DNA of 64,000 nucleotides from Sediminibacterium goheungense (lineage in GTDB: Bacteria > Bacteroidota > Bacteroidia > Chitinophagales > Chitinophagaceae), in the NCBI RefSeq assembly GCF_004361915.1, contig NZ_SNWP01000010.1, forward strand, positions 1,514,050 through 1,578,049, in the 5' to 3' direction. The notes below the pieces were generated by a model that worked only from the letters and a program-made list of their open reading frames with translations, had not been told where the DNA came from and made no database searches. The position numbers were made by a program, and so were the translations under genes. Positions 16,305-25,285 of this stretch are shown here, one piece after another (within the stretch, counting starts at the first letter, position 1; each line of letters opens with the position of its first letter).

Positions 16305-18479
16305 TCAGGCTTCGCCAGCCGCTGCTGCAAGTGTGAGTTTAATATCACCATAACTGATTTCTTCGGGTAGGTTTTCCTTAAGCTGCCGCAGACTTTCTTT
16401 ACCGTATTTTAGTATTGCAGCCTCTATCAGTTCTCTTTTATCTGCCGGTATCAGCCCATCAATGTCCAGCTCGCCTTTTGCCACATAATACGACAGGTGC
16501 GACTCAATGGTATTCGGAGATAATACACGTTGTGCAGCAATCGCTTCAATGCTCATTCCGCCTTTATATAGGTCAAGACTTGTTTTTTTGGTATCTGTTT
16601 CCCGTTCTCTTGGTGCAGCAGCTATTCTTCTTTCTCTCTTAGGCTTCTTCAATTCAATACGTGTATCGATACTGTTTTCATTGCAGTAGTCTTGCACCAT
16701 TTCTAAAAAAGGCTGTCCATATCGTTCAATTTTATACACACCAAAACCTGATATTTTAGCCAGGTCATCTGTTACCAGGGGTAAATAAGTAGCCAGATCC
16801 ATCAAACTACTATCACTCAATATGAGATAGGCTGGCACATTTTCTTCATGCGCCATTTTATTACGCAGCTTCTTCAGGTTTTCGAAAAGCGCTTTCTCAT
16901 AAGCATGCTGCTGGTAAATAACCGGCTCTTTTACAGTTGATACGACCTGGATTGGTGCGTGCAAATACACTTTCTCTCCTTTAAACAATACCGCTTTGCT
17001 TTTCTCTGTAAGTTTCAGAACAGGGTATTGTGCATCACTCATCTGCAGGTAACCACTGCTTAAGAGTTCTCTGGTGTAATGTGTCCACTCATCTTTGGGT
17101 TTGTCTTTCCCGATTCCATATACAGATAGCTGTTTATGCTCGGCCCTGATTTTCTCGCTGGCACTTCCACGCAGCAGGTCTACAATATAGCCAATACCAA
17201 ATTTTTCATTCACCCTTGCTACCGCACTCATAATTTTTTGCGCTACGATGGTTTGATCAGATAGTTCGGGTTTGTGTATACAGGTATCGCAAGCACCGCA
17301 ATAATCGGGCGACTGCTCTCCGAAATAATTGAGCAGGTATTTTCTGCGGCATTGTTTTGTTTCGCAGAAAGCCACCATTTTATCGAGCTTGTCGAGCAGT
17401 ATTTTTGTCTGCGCAGGATTGTTCTCTACCTGTGCAAAATTTTTCAGCTTCATCACATCTCCGGCTCCATAAAACAATACCGCTTCACTGGGCAATCCGT
17501 CTCTACCCGCACGGCCTGTTTCCTGGTAATAGCCTTCGATGTTTTTAGGGAGATCGGCATGTATTACAAAACGTACATTACTTTTATTGATCCCCATACC
17601 AAAGGCAATGGTAGCCACGATGATGCGTATATCATCTTTCAAAAAAAGATCCTGTCTTTGATCGCGCGTGGCTTTATCCAGGCCCGCATGATAAGCGGCT
17701 GCATTAAAGCCATCCTGCTTCAGGTCTTCTGCCAAACGCTCTGTAGCATTGCGACTCAAACAATAAATAATACCACTATCGCCTTCATGTTCTGTGAGGT
17801 AATCTACCAGCTCATGGTAATAGCTTTTTTTTGGTTTTACATAGTAGGTAATATTGGGACGGTTGAAACTGTTTTCAAATACCTTGTATTGCTTCAGGTG
17901 CAGCTGTTCAATAATATCTTTCTTGGTAAGTGCATCTGCTGTTGCGGTAAGTGCAATCACCGGAATTTCCGGAAACTGCGTTTTGAGTTCACTCAACACA
18001 CGATACTCGGGTCTGAAATCGTGCCCCCACTGACTGATACAATGCGCCTCATCAATGGCAAAGAGTGCGGGCTTTGCTTCTGTTTTCAGGAACTGGAGAA
18101 AATTGATGTCGGACCCTACCAATCTTTCCGGTGCTACATAGAGCAGCTTCAGTTCATTCCTACGCAGTTGTTGTAGTATCTGTTCTCTTTCGGATGGATG
18201 TTGTGTACTGTTGAGGAAGGCGGCTTTCACACCGTTAAGTGTGAGTGCATCTACCTGGTCTTTCATGAGTGCAATCAGCGGACTCACCACCACCGTTACA
18301 CCTTCCACACACAAAGCAGGTACCTGATAGCATAAACTTTTGCCACCACCGGTGGGCATCAACACCACAGCATCTTCTGCACGAAGAAGGTGTTCAATGA
18401 TTTCCTGCTGATTATGCCTGAATTCGTTATAACCGAATACGGTTTGTAAAATTTCTGCCGGCGCTGCTATTCGTTTCAT
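16305..18479 (-). CDS. recQ: ATP-dependent DNA helicase RecQ
   Basis: 724 residues. Helicase core: Walker A TGGGKS (43-48), DEAH box (143-146), SPLIALMKDQ (motif Ia) and YYQETGRAGRDG (motif VI). The RecQ-specific aromatic loop ISQWGHDFRPEY follows DEAH. The zinc site is Cys-rich (CRRKYL and CGACDTC), followed by the winged-helix RQC part and an HRDC domain (about 530-605). A C-terminal helix-turn-helix extension (SIEAIAAQRVLSPNTIESHL) is common in longer Bacteroidota RecQs. It unwinds DNA 3' to 5' in recombination and repair. Start: ATG at 18479. It lies upstream of the response regulator with a 23-bp gap. Confidence 0.95.
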   Translation of the reverse strand: MKRIAAPAEILQTVFGYNEFRHNQQEIIEHLLRAEDAVVLMPTGGGKSLCYQVPALCVEGVTVVVSPLIALMKDQVDALTLNGVKAAFLNSTQHPSEREQILQQLRRNELKLLYVAPERLVGSDINFLQFLKTEAKPALFAIDEAHCISQWGHDFRPEYRVLSELKTQFPEIPVIALTATADALTKKDIIEQLHLKQYKVFENSFNRPNITYYVKPKKSYYHELVDYLTEHEGDSGIIYCLSRNATERLAEDLKQDGFNAAAYHAGLDKATRDQRQDLFLKDDIRIIVATIAFGMGINKSNVRFVIHADLPKNIEGYYQETGRAGRDGLPSEAVLFYGAGDVMKLKNFAQVENNPAQTKILLDKLDKMVAFCETKQCRRKYLLNYFGEQSPDYCGACDTCIHKPELSDQTIVAQKIMSAVARVNEKFGIGYIVDLLRGSASEKIRAEHKQLSVYGIGKDKPKDEWTHYTRELLSSGYLQMSDAQYPVLKLTEKSKAVLFKGEKVYLHAPIQVVSTVKEPVIYQQHAYEKALFENLKKLRNKMAHEENVPAYLILSDSSLMDLATYLPLVTDDLAKISGFGVYKIERYGQPFLEMVQDYCNENSIDTRIELKKPKRERRIAAAPRERETDTKKTSLDLYKGGMSIEAIAAQRVLSPNTIESHLSYYVAKGELDIDGLIPADKRELIEAAILKYGKESLRQLKENLPEEISYGDIKLTLAAAAGEA

Positions 18480-18587
18480 GAATACTTACAATGATACGCC
18501 TGCAAGATAAGTGCTGTTCGCCGGGATTGGCAATAGGTATTTTTACCTGATTTGGGTTGGCTGTTTGCTCTTAGCCATTCGCTATTA

Positions 18588-18692
18588 GCAATTAGCTTCT
18601 AGGCTTGCTCTGAACGCAATCGAAGGGGTTAGGAATAAGGAATGAGCAAGTAGAAAATTTTCTCTCCTTTCTCATTCCTTATTTCTCTGTTT
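18588..18692. repeat. Intergenic inverted repeat of GGAATAAGGAATGAG type
   Basis: GGAATAAGGAATGAG near 18630 is mirrored by CTCATTCCTTATTTCTCTG near 18672. The second arm's ATTCCTTATTTCTCTGTT block recurs, inverted, at about 54572-54592, and TTTCTCTGTT endings are seen near 14725 and 59125. Low-complexity mini-repeat, probably non-coding. Confidence 0.5.
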
Positions 18693-18707
18693 GTTATTTC
18701 TCTGTTT

Positions 18708-19487
18708 CTACAGCTCTCTGATCCAGATATTCCGATAGCTCATCGGATTGCCACCATCGTTACCATGATCCTGTAATACCAGGGGTTCTTTGTCCTTGTG
18801 TTTTTTGTAAACGGGTGGGCCGATCCATTTGGTGCCTCCTTTTATTTCTACATTGTTTTGTACCAGTACGCCATTATGCAGTACTGTTATACGCGCAGGT
18901 GTTTGTACGGTACCATCAGCATAAAACTGCGGTGCGGTAAAGATCACATCATAGGTCTGCCATTCGCCCGGTTTGCGGCTGGCATTTACGAGTGGTATAT
19001 GCTGTTTGTAAATACTACCTGCCTGTCCGTTTACATAGGTTGGGTTTTCGTATGAATCGAGTACCTGTAATTCATATTCACCCATAAAAAAGATACCGCT
19101 ATTACCTCTCGACTGACTACTGCCTGCAATTACAGCGGGCGATCTCCATTCTATGTGCAGCTGGCAACTGCCAAAACCCTGTTTGGTTTGCAGGTCACCC
19201 GAGGTTTTTACTACGGTTAAAGCTCCGTCTTTATCAATTTTCCATCCGGGCGCACCACCGCCTTTTTTCTGGAAAGCATTGATGTCTTTTCCATTGAAGA
19301 GTACAATGGCATCAGAAGGTGCATCGGCTGCTGTTTTACCCGGTGTTACTTTAGCAGGTACAGGCTCCCATACTTCTGTTTTTTTGGATAGTTGTACAAG
19401 ACTATCCATATTGATGTTACGGTTCTGTGCACCTGCCATTCCGCATAGAGCGATGGCGATGGGGACTAAAATGGTTTGTTTTTTCAT
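18708..19487 (-). CDS. DUF1080 family, predicted 3-keto-glycoside hydrolase/lyase, secreted
   Basis: 259 residues with a signal peptide (KKQTILVPIAIALCGMAGAQ). The DUF1080 core is recognisable by IVLFNGKDINAFQKK, GFGSCQLHIEWRSP, RGNSGIFFMGEYELQVLDS and GEWQTYDVIFTAPQF, a concanavalin-like jelly roll. Proteins of this family are now described as 3-keto-disaccharide hydrolases or lyases that act after a glycoside 3-dehydrogenase. A Gfo/Idh/MocA oxidoreductase that could supply the 3-keto sugar is the next gene upstream on the same strand (121-bp gap). It would act in the periplasm. The family call is firm; the substrate is unknown. Confidence 0.85.
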   Translation of the reverse strand: MKKQTILVPIAIALCGMAGAQNRNINMDSLVQLSKKTEVWEPVPAKVTPGKTAADAPSDAIVLFNGKDINAFQKKGGGAPGWKIDKDGALTVVKTSGDLQTKQGFGSCQLHIEWRSPAVIAGSSQSRGNSGIFFMGEYELQVLDSYENPTYVNGQAGSIYKQHIPLVNASRKPGEWQTYDVIFTAPQFYADGTVQTPARITVLHNGVLVQNNVEIKGGTKWIGPPVYKKHKDKEPLVLQDHGNDGGNPMSYRNIWIREL

Positions 19488-19520
19488 GTGGTCTTTGCTT
19501 CGTTGATGAGTTGATATAAA

Positions 19521-19606
19521 TCTCTGCGTAAATCCTGTATCCTCTTGTTCTATGAGCTTGGTAATTTCACCGCAGAGAACATGAAAACGCTGAGTTTACG
19601 CAGGGT
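19521..19606. repeat. Second copy of the CTCTGCGTAAAC-family inverted repeat
   Basis: The left arm contains CTCTGCGTAAATCCTG and CTCTTGTTCT; the right arm, reverse complemented, contains CCTGCGTAAACTCAGCG and TGTTCTCTGCGGT. Same family and same inverted arrangement as at 13144-13258. It separates the DUF1080 gene from the oxidoreductase. Confidence 0.6.
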
Positions 19607-19608
19607 AA

Positions 19609-20940
19609 TTATATGATGGGCAGTTTATATCCATTATGGTATTGGGCTGCCAGGTATTTTTGATTGATATTGTTATCCGTGAATTTACCCTGTTGGGTGT
19701 TCCAGAATAATTTCTGGTTGGTTCGGTAGGCAATATTACCCATCTGAGACAATCTCGCAATTTTAGCGGCTTCCTGAATAGAACAATTCAACTGTTCAGC
19801 TTTTCTGGAACGCACTACCGAAATAAAATTCTCCCAGTGTTTATTCAATCCATTATCGGTTGATTTCTGAAAAGGTATGGCTACTCTGGGTTCATTCTTT
19901 TTCTCTTCTATTACTTCCCATCCGTTTCTATTCAGTACCAATGTACCTGCATTACCGATAAAAGCAATGCCATGGTCGCGGTTGTAGCTTCCGTTACCGA
20001 TACCCAGTGCATGGTCCCAGACAATATTAAACTTATCAAACTCGTATAATGCCATCAATGTATCGGGTGTTTCATCAGCCGAATCGGGTTTGGCAAATTT
20101 GCCACCCAGTGTGGCAATAGATTTGGGTGTATCTGCCTTCATACCCATCAATGCATAATCGAGCAGGTGTACACCCCAGTCTGTCATTAAGCCACCCGCA
20201 TAATCCCAGAACCAGCGGAAAGTGAAATGAAAGCGATTGATGTTAAAGGGTCTGTTCTGCGCCGGTCCCAGCCATTGTTTATAATCTACGCCTGCGGGCA
20301 CCGCTGAATCGGGCTTATGATCCAGTGGTTGTTTCCAGTCGAGATAGCACCATACTTTTACCGTTCTTACATTACCGAGCTGACCACTGTGTACGAAATT
20401 AACGGCATCGGTAAAATGCTGCTGGCTTCGCTGCCATTGTCCGGCCTGTACTATTTTACCATACTTCTGCTGCGCCGCCACCATGGCATTACATTCGACG
20501 ATGGAATTACCAACGGGCTTTTCTACGTATACATCTTTACCGGCTTCACAGGCATGTATCATTTGCAGTGCATGCCAATGATCGGGTGTGCCGATAATAA
20601 CGGCATCAATATCTTTCTGATCAAGCAGTTTCCGGTAATCATTGTATACACGCACAGTATTGGGGTCAATACCCATCTTTTGCAGATCGGTCTGGCGCTT
20701 ACTGATGACAGACTGATCAATATCGCAGATAGCTGCGAGCACCACACCCGGTACTTTTAATGCTGCTGTAACATTTGACCAGCCCATACCATTGATACCG
20801 ATAGCCCCAATACGCACCTGATCGCTGGGCATGATGTTATTACGGAAATAGGCGAAACCATTTTGTGCAAATGCAGAGGCAAGTAAGGCTCCTCCGGTGA
20901 GCAGGGTTCCCTGTTGCAAAAATTTTCTTCTCGATGACAT
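19609..20940 (-). CDS. Gfo/Idh/MocA family oxidoreductase, Tat-exported
   Basis: 443 residues. It starts with a twin-arginine signal (MSSRRKFLQQGTLLTGGALL), as usual for periplasmic Bacteroidota members. The NAD(P)-binding Rossmann fold follows (VRIGAIGINGMGW, AAICDID), then IIGTPDHWHALQMIHACEAG and the catalytic-type lysine segment KDVYVEKPVGNS, which are classic family motifs. The C-terminal half has GGLMTDWGVHLLDYALMG, also characteristic. Such enzymes oxidise or reduce sugar hydroxyls; together with the DUF1080 gene downstream it suggests a glycoside 3-oxidation and cleavage route. Cofactor and substrate are inferred only from the family. Confidence 0.9.
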   Translation of the reverse strand: MSSRRKFLQQGTLLTGGALLASAFAQNGFAYFRNNIMPSDQVRIGAIGINGMGWSNVTAALKVPGVVLAAICDIDQSVISKRQTDLQKMGIDPNTVRVYNDYRKLLDQKDIDAVIIGTPDHWHALQMIHACEAGKDVYVEKPVGNSIVECNAMVAAQQKYGKIVQAGQWQRSQQHFTDAVNFVHSGQLGNVRTVKVWCYLDWKQPLDHKPDSAVPAGVDYKQWLGPAQNRPFNINRFHFTFRWFWDYAGGLMTDWGVHLLDYALMGMKADTPKSIATLGGKFAKPDSADETPDTLMALYEFDKFNIVWDHALGIGNGSYNRDHGIAFIGNAGTLVLNRNGWEVIEEKKNEPRVAIPFQKSTDNGLNKHWENFISVVRSRKAEQLNCSIQEAAKIARLSQMGNIAYRTNQKLFWNTQQGKFTDNNINQKYLAAQYHNGYKLPII

Positions 20941-21002
20941 AGTGCTTGCTTCCTTTTATGGGGTCATAAATTAGGAAGATTTCGCCAAACTATGAAATGA
21001 TA

Positions 21003-21929
21003 TCAGGCAGCCGTTTCTTTTGGCGCCAATGAAGGCAGGCTTTCTGTACTGACTGTTTCTGTTACGGGTGATTCTGTCATTTGCAACTGTATTCTTTTCG
21101 TGATATCATGCAAAGACGTTACCCGCTGTACGGTATATGGAATGGTATCAAGCCCGGATACAAACTTGAGGATATAATTATAAATACCAATGATATTACC
21201 CGCCAGTATGGTGGTGCCCGCCACATGATAAGTTATGAGTAAGGATAAGGTAATAACCACCATTACCATCATTTCCATGATACCAAAGTTCCATGCTTCC
21301 TGATCGCTGATGCGTATCTGCCATTTACGAAGGTTATTAAAATGACGATGAATGGCTTTTTTATCGCCTGATGAAATAATATTCACCTGCTGCTCCAGTT
21401 CATCGTTTTTGAGCTGGGTTAATTTCTTCATCCTTTTTCCATAGAAATAACTGATGGTCATTACAGGTATGAGCATGGCCAGACAAAGCAGCACTACGGT
21501 TGATTCATAGAAAAACAGCAATATCATGGAGCCCAGTATATTGTAGAGGGCTTCAATAATATATACCAGATCAAATTCCAGAAAATCAATCAGCTCTCTT
21601 GCCAGTGTTGAGTGTGCGCTTAGTTTGGATACTTCTGTTGATTTAATTTTTCTGGACAGAAACTTTGTTACCAGTGATGTATAAATAGCGGAATAGGTTC
21701 TTGTATCGTACCTGTGCCGCAATATGCCGATTACCAACCAGGAAAAATGTACAGCGGATAAGATGATAAGCCCACGGTAAGAACCCTGCATCAGATCATT
21801 AATGGCAACACCGAGAAAGAAGGGACGCAATAAGGCACCCGTCATCTCCAGCGAAAATAAAAACCAGGTGATACCCAGTCTTATTTTATGCACTTTCATT
21901 AGTTCTTTCAATACATTCATTTCTAACAT
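21003..21929 (-). CDS. ABC-exporter-like six-TM domain protein without ATPase domain
   Basis: About 308 residues from the ATG at 21929, preceded by GAAAGG six bases upstream; an earlier start would add an unlikely leader. Hydrophobic segments at roughly 20-40, 45-65, 120-140, 145-165, 230-250 and 255-275 give the layout of a type IV ABC exporter membrane domain (ABC six-TM), including the coupling-helix-like stretch between TM2 and TM3. The protein ends without Walker A, signature or Walker B motifs, so it is a TMD-only protein. It lies 106 bp downstream of the ATP-grasp/SET fusion on the same strand and could export the cluster's product with an ATPase encoded elsewhere, or be a non-transport membrane protein. 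Function uncertain. Confidence 0.65.
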   Translation of the reverse strand: MLEMNVLKELMKVHKIRLGITWFLFSLEMTGALLRPFFLGVAINDLMQGSYRGLIILSAVHFSWLVIGILRHRYDTRTYSAIYTSLVTKFLSRKIKSTEVSKLSAHSTLARELIDFLEFDLVYIIEALYNILGSMILLFFYESTVVLLCLAMLIPVMTISYFYGKRMKKLTQLKNDELEQQVNIISSGDKKAIHRHFNNLRKWQIRISDQEAWNFGIMEMMVMVVITLSLLITYHVAGTTILAGNIIGIYNYILKFVSGLDTIPYTVQRVTSLHDITKRIQLQMTESPVTETVSTESLPSLAPKETAA

Positions 21930-22035
21930 AAAAAACCTTTCAATCAAATAATTGTCTGCACCGATAGCATGCACCGGCATTAACTATTGTTCATGGATGT
22001 GGGTTAGTACTTGGACAATGATTTGCTGCCCTGGT

Positions 22036-23505
22036 TTAAGAGCGTTGTTGTTCTTCTCTTCTGGTAACGGTATTACCGGGTTTGCCGGTGATCCATTTTC
22101 TACAGCTTTGGGTTCCGCATTGGCATTGAAAGGGCTCCATGTGTTCATCCAGAAAGTCGGCGTAATCGAGGGTTAGTTCTTCGCCTTTTTGAATGGATCG
22201 GATGGCTTTTACATTCAAACCATCATAAGCAGTGTTGGGTTCGCAACTATGGTTTTGGGGAGCCCATGCCAGTGGATCATTATCCCAGAGCAAAAATACT
22301 TCATTACTCAGGGGATACGCATATCGACGGAAAGTTTCTTTTTCAACATCGTTCCAGTGCTGTTCTACATAACGCCTGGTAACTATGCGTTGTGAGCGTC
22401 CCTCACCTTTGAATACCAATTCATTACACATGATGTTTCGGGTTGCACAAATGCCATAGCCTGCCAGTGCATTGCCCCTGACTTCATAATTTTTCTGCAT
22501 GCGTAAATGCCTGGCAATTCCTTCCCGGATCATGTGCCGCAGAAAACCGGCCTGTCCGATACCATCATATTGTAAAATATAATCTGCCGAGCCTTCGTAT
22601 CCATTGGTGTAAAAAACGGAGCAGGTAAAATTGATTTCCAGAAAATAGAGTACACCTTTTTCATCCATCCTGAAATCGAGACGCGCATAACCAATACCGT
22701 TAAATGCTTTGAAAATTTTCTGTGCCGCCTCTCTTAATCCTTGATTGATGGATGAATCGCTACAGGGAATATTGGCTGCAGGATGGAGTGCAGATGTTTT
22801 GAGTTCATAGGTTTTGAAAGCATACCCCTCCGGAAACATAAATTCAACAGGCTGAAAAGTAGTAGCGGTATGGCCATCTTCATTAGCGGCAATCAATACT
22901 GTAAACTCCCTTCCTGCAATATATTGCTCTACCAACAGCTGTGGATATTCAGGAAGCAATGTGTTGATTTTTTTGCCGAGTTCTTCTTTATTATGTACCA
23001 ACGATGCTTTATCGATACCCAGGCTATCACCTGCTTTAGACGGCTTTACAAACAAAGGAAAACCCAATGCTGCCATCGAATCTATATCGGTTGATACATC
23101 TGCCAGTATATAGGCGGGTGTTTGAACCCCTTCACAATACGCGATGTATTTCATGATTTCCTTTGAAGGATCATACAGCTGTGTATTGGGACCAGTATAA
23201 GGAAGCGCCAACAGTTCCAATGTATAAATCACATCAATAGACGGCACTTCCCATTCAAGATACCCCTCGCAGAGATTTACAAAAACATCGTAGTCTTTAT
23301 GCTGTAAATCTTTGAGTTGTTTATAGGTAGTGAGTTTGTTCAGAAAAAAATGATCAACTGTTGCACCCGGTAATAATCCACTCAGGTTTCGCGGTGGGTC
23401 GTAGGTTTTATAGTCAACATCAGTTGTTGAATAATCAGGTTGCAGCACTGCAACCTTCATTCCTGCTGCCCAGTTTGTATCGAAAGATGAATTTTGTTTT
23501 TCCAT
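22036..23505 (-). CDS. ATP-grasp ligase (D-Ala-D-Ala-ligase-like) fused to a C-terminal SET domain
   Basis: 489 residues. The N-terminal ATP-grasp part (about 15-330) shows LFVKPSKAGDSLGI (ATP-binding loop), LLVEQYIAGREFTVLI, GYARLDFRMD and the metal site LEINFTCS, as in D-Ala-D-Ala ligase relatives. The C-terminal SET domain (about 338-455) shows GNALAGYGICATRNI, the SAM/catalytic motif NHSCEPN (418-424), GEELTLDYADF, and post-SET zinc cysteines CQCGTQSC (461-468). An amide-forming enzyme is thus joined to a lysine-methyltransferase-type domain, an unusual fusion. It lies 6 bp after a second ATP-grasp gene, so the two are coupled. Likely role: ligation plus N-methylation on one small peptide or amino compound; the substrate is unknown. 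Confidence 0.85.
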   Translation of the reverse strand: MEKQNSSFDTNWAAGMKVAVLQPDYSTTDVDYKTYDPPRNLSGLLPGATVDHFFLNKLTTYKQLKDLQHKDYDVFVNLCEGYLEWEVPSIDVIYTLELLALPYTGPNTQLYDPSKEIMKYIAYCEGVQTPAYILADVSTDIDSMAALGFPLFVKPSKAGDSLGIDKASLVHNKEELGKKINTLLPEYPQLLVEQYIAGREFTVLIAANEDGHTATTFQPVEFMFPEGYAFKTYELKTSALHPAANIPCSDSSINQGLREAAQKIFKAFNGIGYARLDFRMDEKGVLYFLEINFTCSVFYTNGYEGSADYILQYDGIGQAGFLRHMIREGIARHLRMQKNYEVRGNALAGYGICATRNIMCNELVFKGEGRSQRIVTRRYVEQHWNDVEKETFRRYAYPLSNEVFLLWDNDPLAWAPQNHSCEPNTAYDGLNVKAIRSIQKGEELTLDYADFLDEHMEPFQCQCGTQSCRKWITGKPGNTVTRREEQQRS

Positions 23506-23511
23506 AACGCA

Positions 23512-24660
23512 TTACCTGACTGATGAACTTGCTGATGCTTTTTGTGTTAGCTGTTTGGTATGCCGATGAATGGCTTCACTGATAATTTCCATAATAAGGT
23601 TGGCAAAGCTCTGTTTGTTTACACGTAAAATGGCACCGATAGAAGTGAAATTTTCATCCTCGCTCAACCCGCACTGTGCATTTACTTCCAGTACATATAA
23701 TTTTCCTGTGTAGCGGTCCTGTCTTATATCAACCCTTGTATAACCTGTTCCACGAACAGCCAGAAAGGCCGATAGGCTCAGTTCTTTCAACTGTTCCTGT
23801 AGCTGCGCATCTGCTTCACGGTACTCATAGAAATTTTCATCGGCGGGCATCGGTGTTTCTTCTTCATAAATTTCCCAAAGCCTGTCGAAGGAAAGAAATT
23901 TTTCTCTCTCAGGCAAAGAAGCATGAAATACCCTTTCTACACCCTTATAAACTTTACAGTTTTGAGGTTCTGTCCAGGATCCCACAATCATGGTGGTGTA
24001 TTCCGGTCCTTCAATAAAAGTTTCTGCGATGAGTCCGTCTGCTGCAAGATCCCAGCCACGGTAACCTGCAAACATAGCTGCCACCTGTGTCTGTAGATCG
24101 GTCAGCTTATCTACCACATTCCTGATACCTACACCCATGCTGCCTCCGGAAATAGAGGGTTTCACAATAAGTGGTGAACCCAGTTTATCAAATACTTCCT
24201 GTTTTGCATCTGATGCAGCATGAATAGCGACCCATTCGGCTGTTGATACACTTGCCGTATCAAAAGCTTTTTTCATCGGTATTTTTGATGTGGTAATGGT
24301 ATAGAAATATTCATCAGCGCCCGTATAGATTAATCCGGATGCATCGAGCATTTTAACCACAGATATACCGGGTGTTCCATTGATTTCATCACCATCACAT
24401 AAATTGAGTACAACAGGTATATGGTTGCTGGTTTCCTTTTCCGCAATAATCTGTGCAATTACAGTTGCATAATCTGCCAAGGTCACCGGTTGCCATCGCC
24501 ATTGGATGTTTAATGCAGAAAATATTTTACTGTATTCAGCTATACTTTGTGAGAAGTCGTAGTAGTAATCAATATTGGGATCTTCGGTTTGCAGTGAAGG
24601 TGCCAGCACCCATACATATAAATGACTCATATTTTCTTTACTGATATCGCAGGTATCCAT
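23512..24660 (-). CDS. ATP-grasp ligase, D-Ala-D-Ala-ligase-like
   Basis: 382 residues; the ATG at residue 11 (MSHLYVWVLAPSLQ) is an alternative start at 24630. ATP-grasp features: PLIVKPSISGGSMGVGI (165-180), GLIAETFIEGPEYTTMIV (209-226), GYTRVDIRQD (306-315) and the Mg-site LYVLEVNAQCGLS (321-333). The N-terminal preATP domain includes VVLNLCDGDEINGTPG, where D-Ala-D-Ala ligases have the nucleotide/substrate loop. It is not a housekeeping Ddl: sequence and length differ, and it sits 12 bp after a SET-domain gene and 6 bp before an ATP-grasp/SET fusion. It probably activates a carboxylate by phosphorylation and joins it to an amine in a two-ligase pathway. Substrates unknown. Confidence 0.85.
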   Translation of the reverse strand: MDTCDISKENMSHLYVWVLAPSLQTEDPNIDYYYDFSQSIAEYSKIFSALNIQWRWQPVTLADYATVIAQIIAEKETSNHIPVVLNLCDGDEINGTPGISVVKMLDASGLIYTGADEYFYTITTSKIPMKKAFDTASVSTAEWVAIHAASDAKQEVFDKLGSPLIVKPSISGGSMGVGIRNVVDKLTDLQTQVAAMFAGYRGWDLAADGLIAETFIEGPEYTTMIVGSWTEPQNCKVYKGVERVFHASLPEREKFLSFDRLWEIYEEETPMPADENFYEYREADAQLQEQLKELSLSAFLAVRGTGYTRVDIRQDRYTGKLYVLEVNAQCGLSEDENFTSIGAILRVNKQSFANLIMEIISEAIHRHTKQLTQKASASSSVR

Positions 24661-24672
24661 TCTTTACAATCA

Positions 24673-25167
24673 CTATCGGTTTTGAATCTGTAACAGGATA
24701 AAACGGGTAAGGCGGTAATTTACTAACTGCGTTTCAGTCAATGATGCAGCTCCTGCTATCGTACCCAGGCATTTTACACTACCGCAATTACAGGTAAATG
24801 GTGAAGCCATCTGCCATTCTGTTGATGGATAAAAGAATACCATTTCATCATCAGGTTGAATGGAGCGTAGCGCTACCAGTTCCATTTTTTCGGTATCGAA
24901 AAAAACATTGGGTTCGCAACTATGGTTGGTATACTGTAAACATTCCGGTTCGAGTGTGATATGTTTATTCAATCCTGTTTGCAGTGTAAGATAACTGGGT
25001 GTGGTATAGGTTTCTTTGGCACTGAAAGAACAAATGATTTCTCCTTCATCAAAAAAAACTGTTGCGTGTAAAGAGTGTTGCCCTGTTGCAGGATTTCTGA
25101 ACACTTTTGCAAAGTCTGTTTTTGCAAGTTTAGGTGTTTCCGGTATCACCAGTGGTAGGGGTATCAT
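24673..25167 (-). CDS. Stand-alone small SET-domain protein (predicted lysine methyltransferase)
   Basis: 164 residues. The SET core is compact: HSLHATVFFDEGEIICSFSA, then NHSCEPN (81-87), VALRSIQPDDEMVFFYPSTE, and a post-SET zinc cluster CNCGSVKC (126-133). All SAM-binding and zinc residues expected for the family are visible, so an active methyltransferase is plausible. It closely parallels the SET part of the fusion protein two genes downstream, suggesting duplication. It is the first gene of the minus-strand cluster. SET enzymes methylate lysine side chains of proteins; whether the target here is a protein or a small product of the ATP-grasp ligases is open. Confidence 0.8.
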   Translation of the reverse strand: MIPLPLVIPETPKLAKTDFAKVFRNPATGQHSLHATVFFDEGEIICSFSAKETYTTPSYLTLQTGLNKHITLEPECLQYTNHSCEPNVFFDTEKMELVALRSIQPDDEMVFFYPSTEWQMASPFTCNCGSVKCLGTIAGAASLTETQLVNYRLTRFILLQIQNR

Positions 25168-25285
25168 GCGGCTTCAGGATTAACTCTTTAAATTACAGAA
25201 TACTGCAGCACGTAGGCTGAAAGCCGCATGGATATTAGTCCACATTTAGCTGTGAATTATGCACAATAACATCAATATTTATTTT

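Noticed and set aside
17274-18176. 300-codon plus-strand frame opposite recQ
   Set aside because: It is fully antisense to conserved RecQ helicase motifs and its Cys/Phe/Ile-rich composition is that of a shadow frame.
23512-24660. Housekeeping D-alanine-D-alanine ligase
   Set aside because: The motifs are only Ddl-like, the sequence is divergent, and it is embedded with SET-domain genes rather than in a cell-wall cluster.
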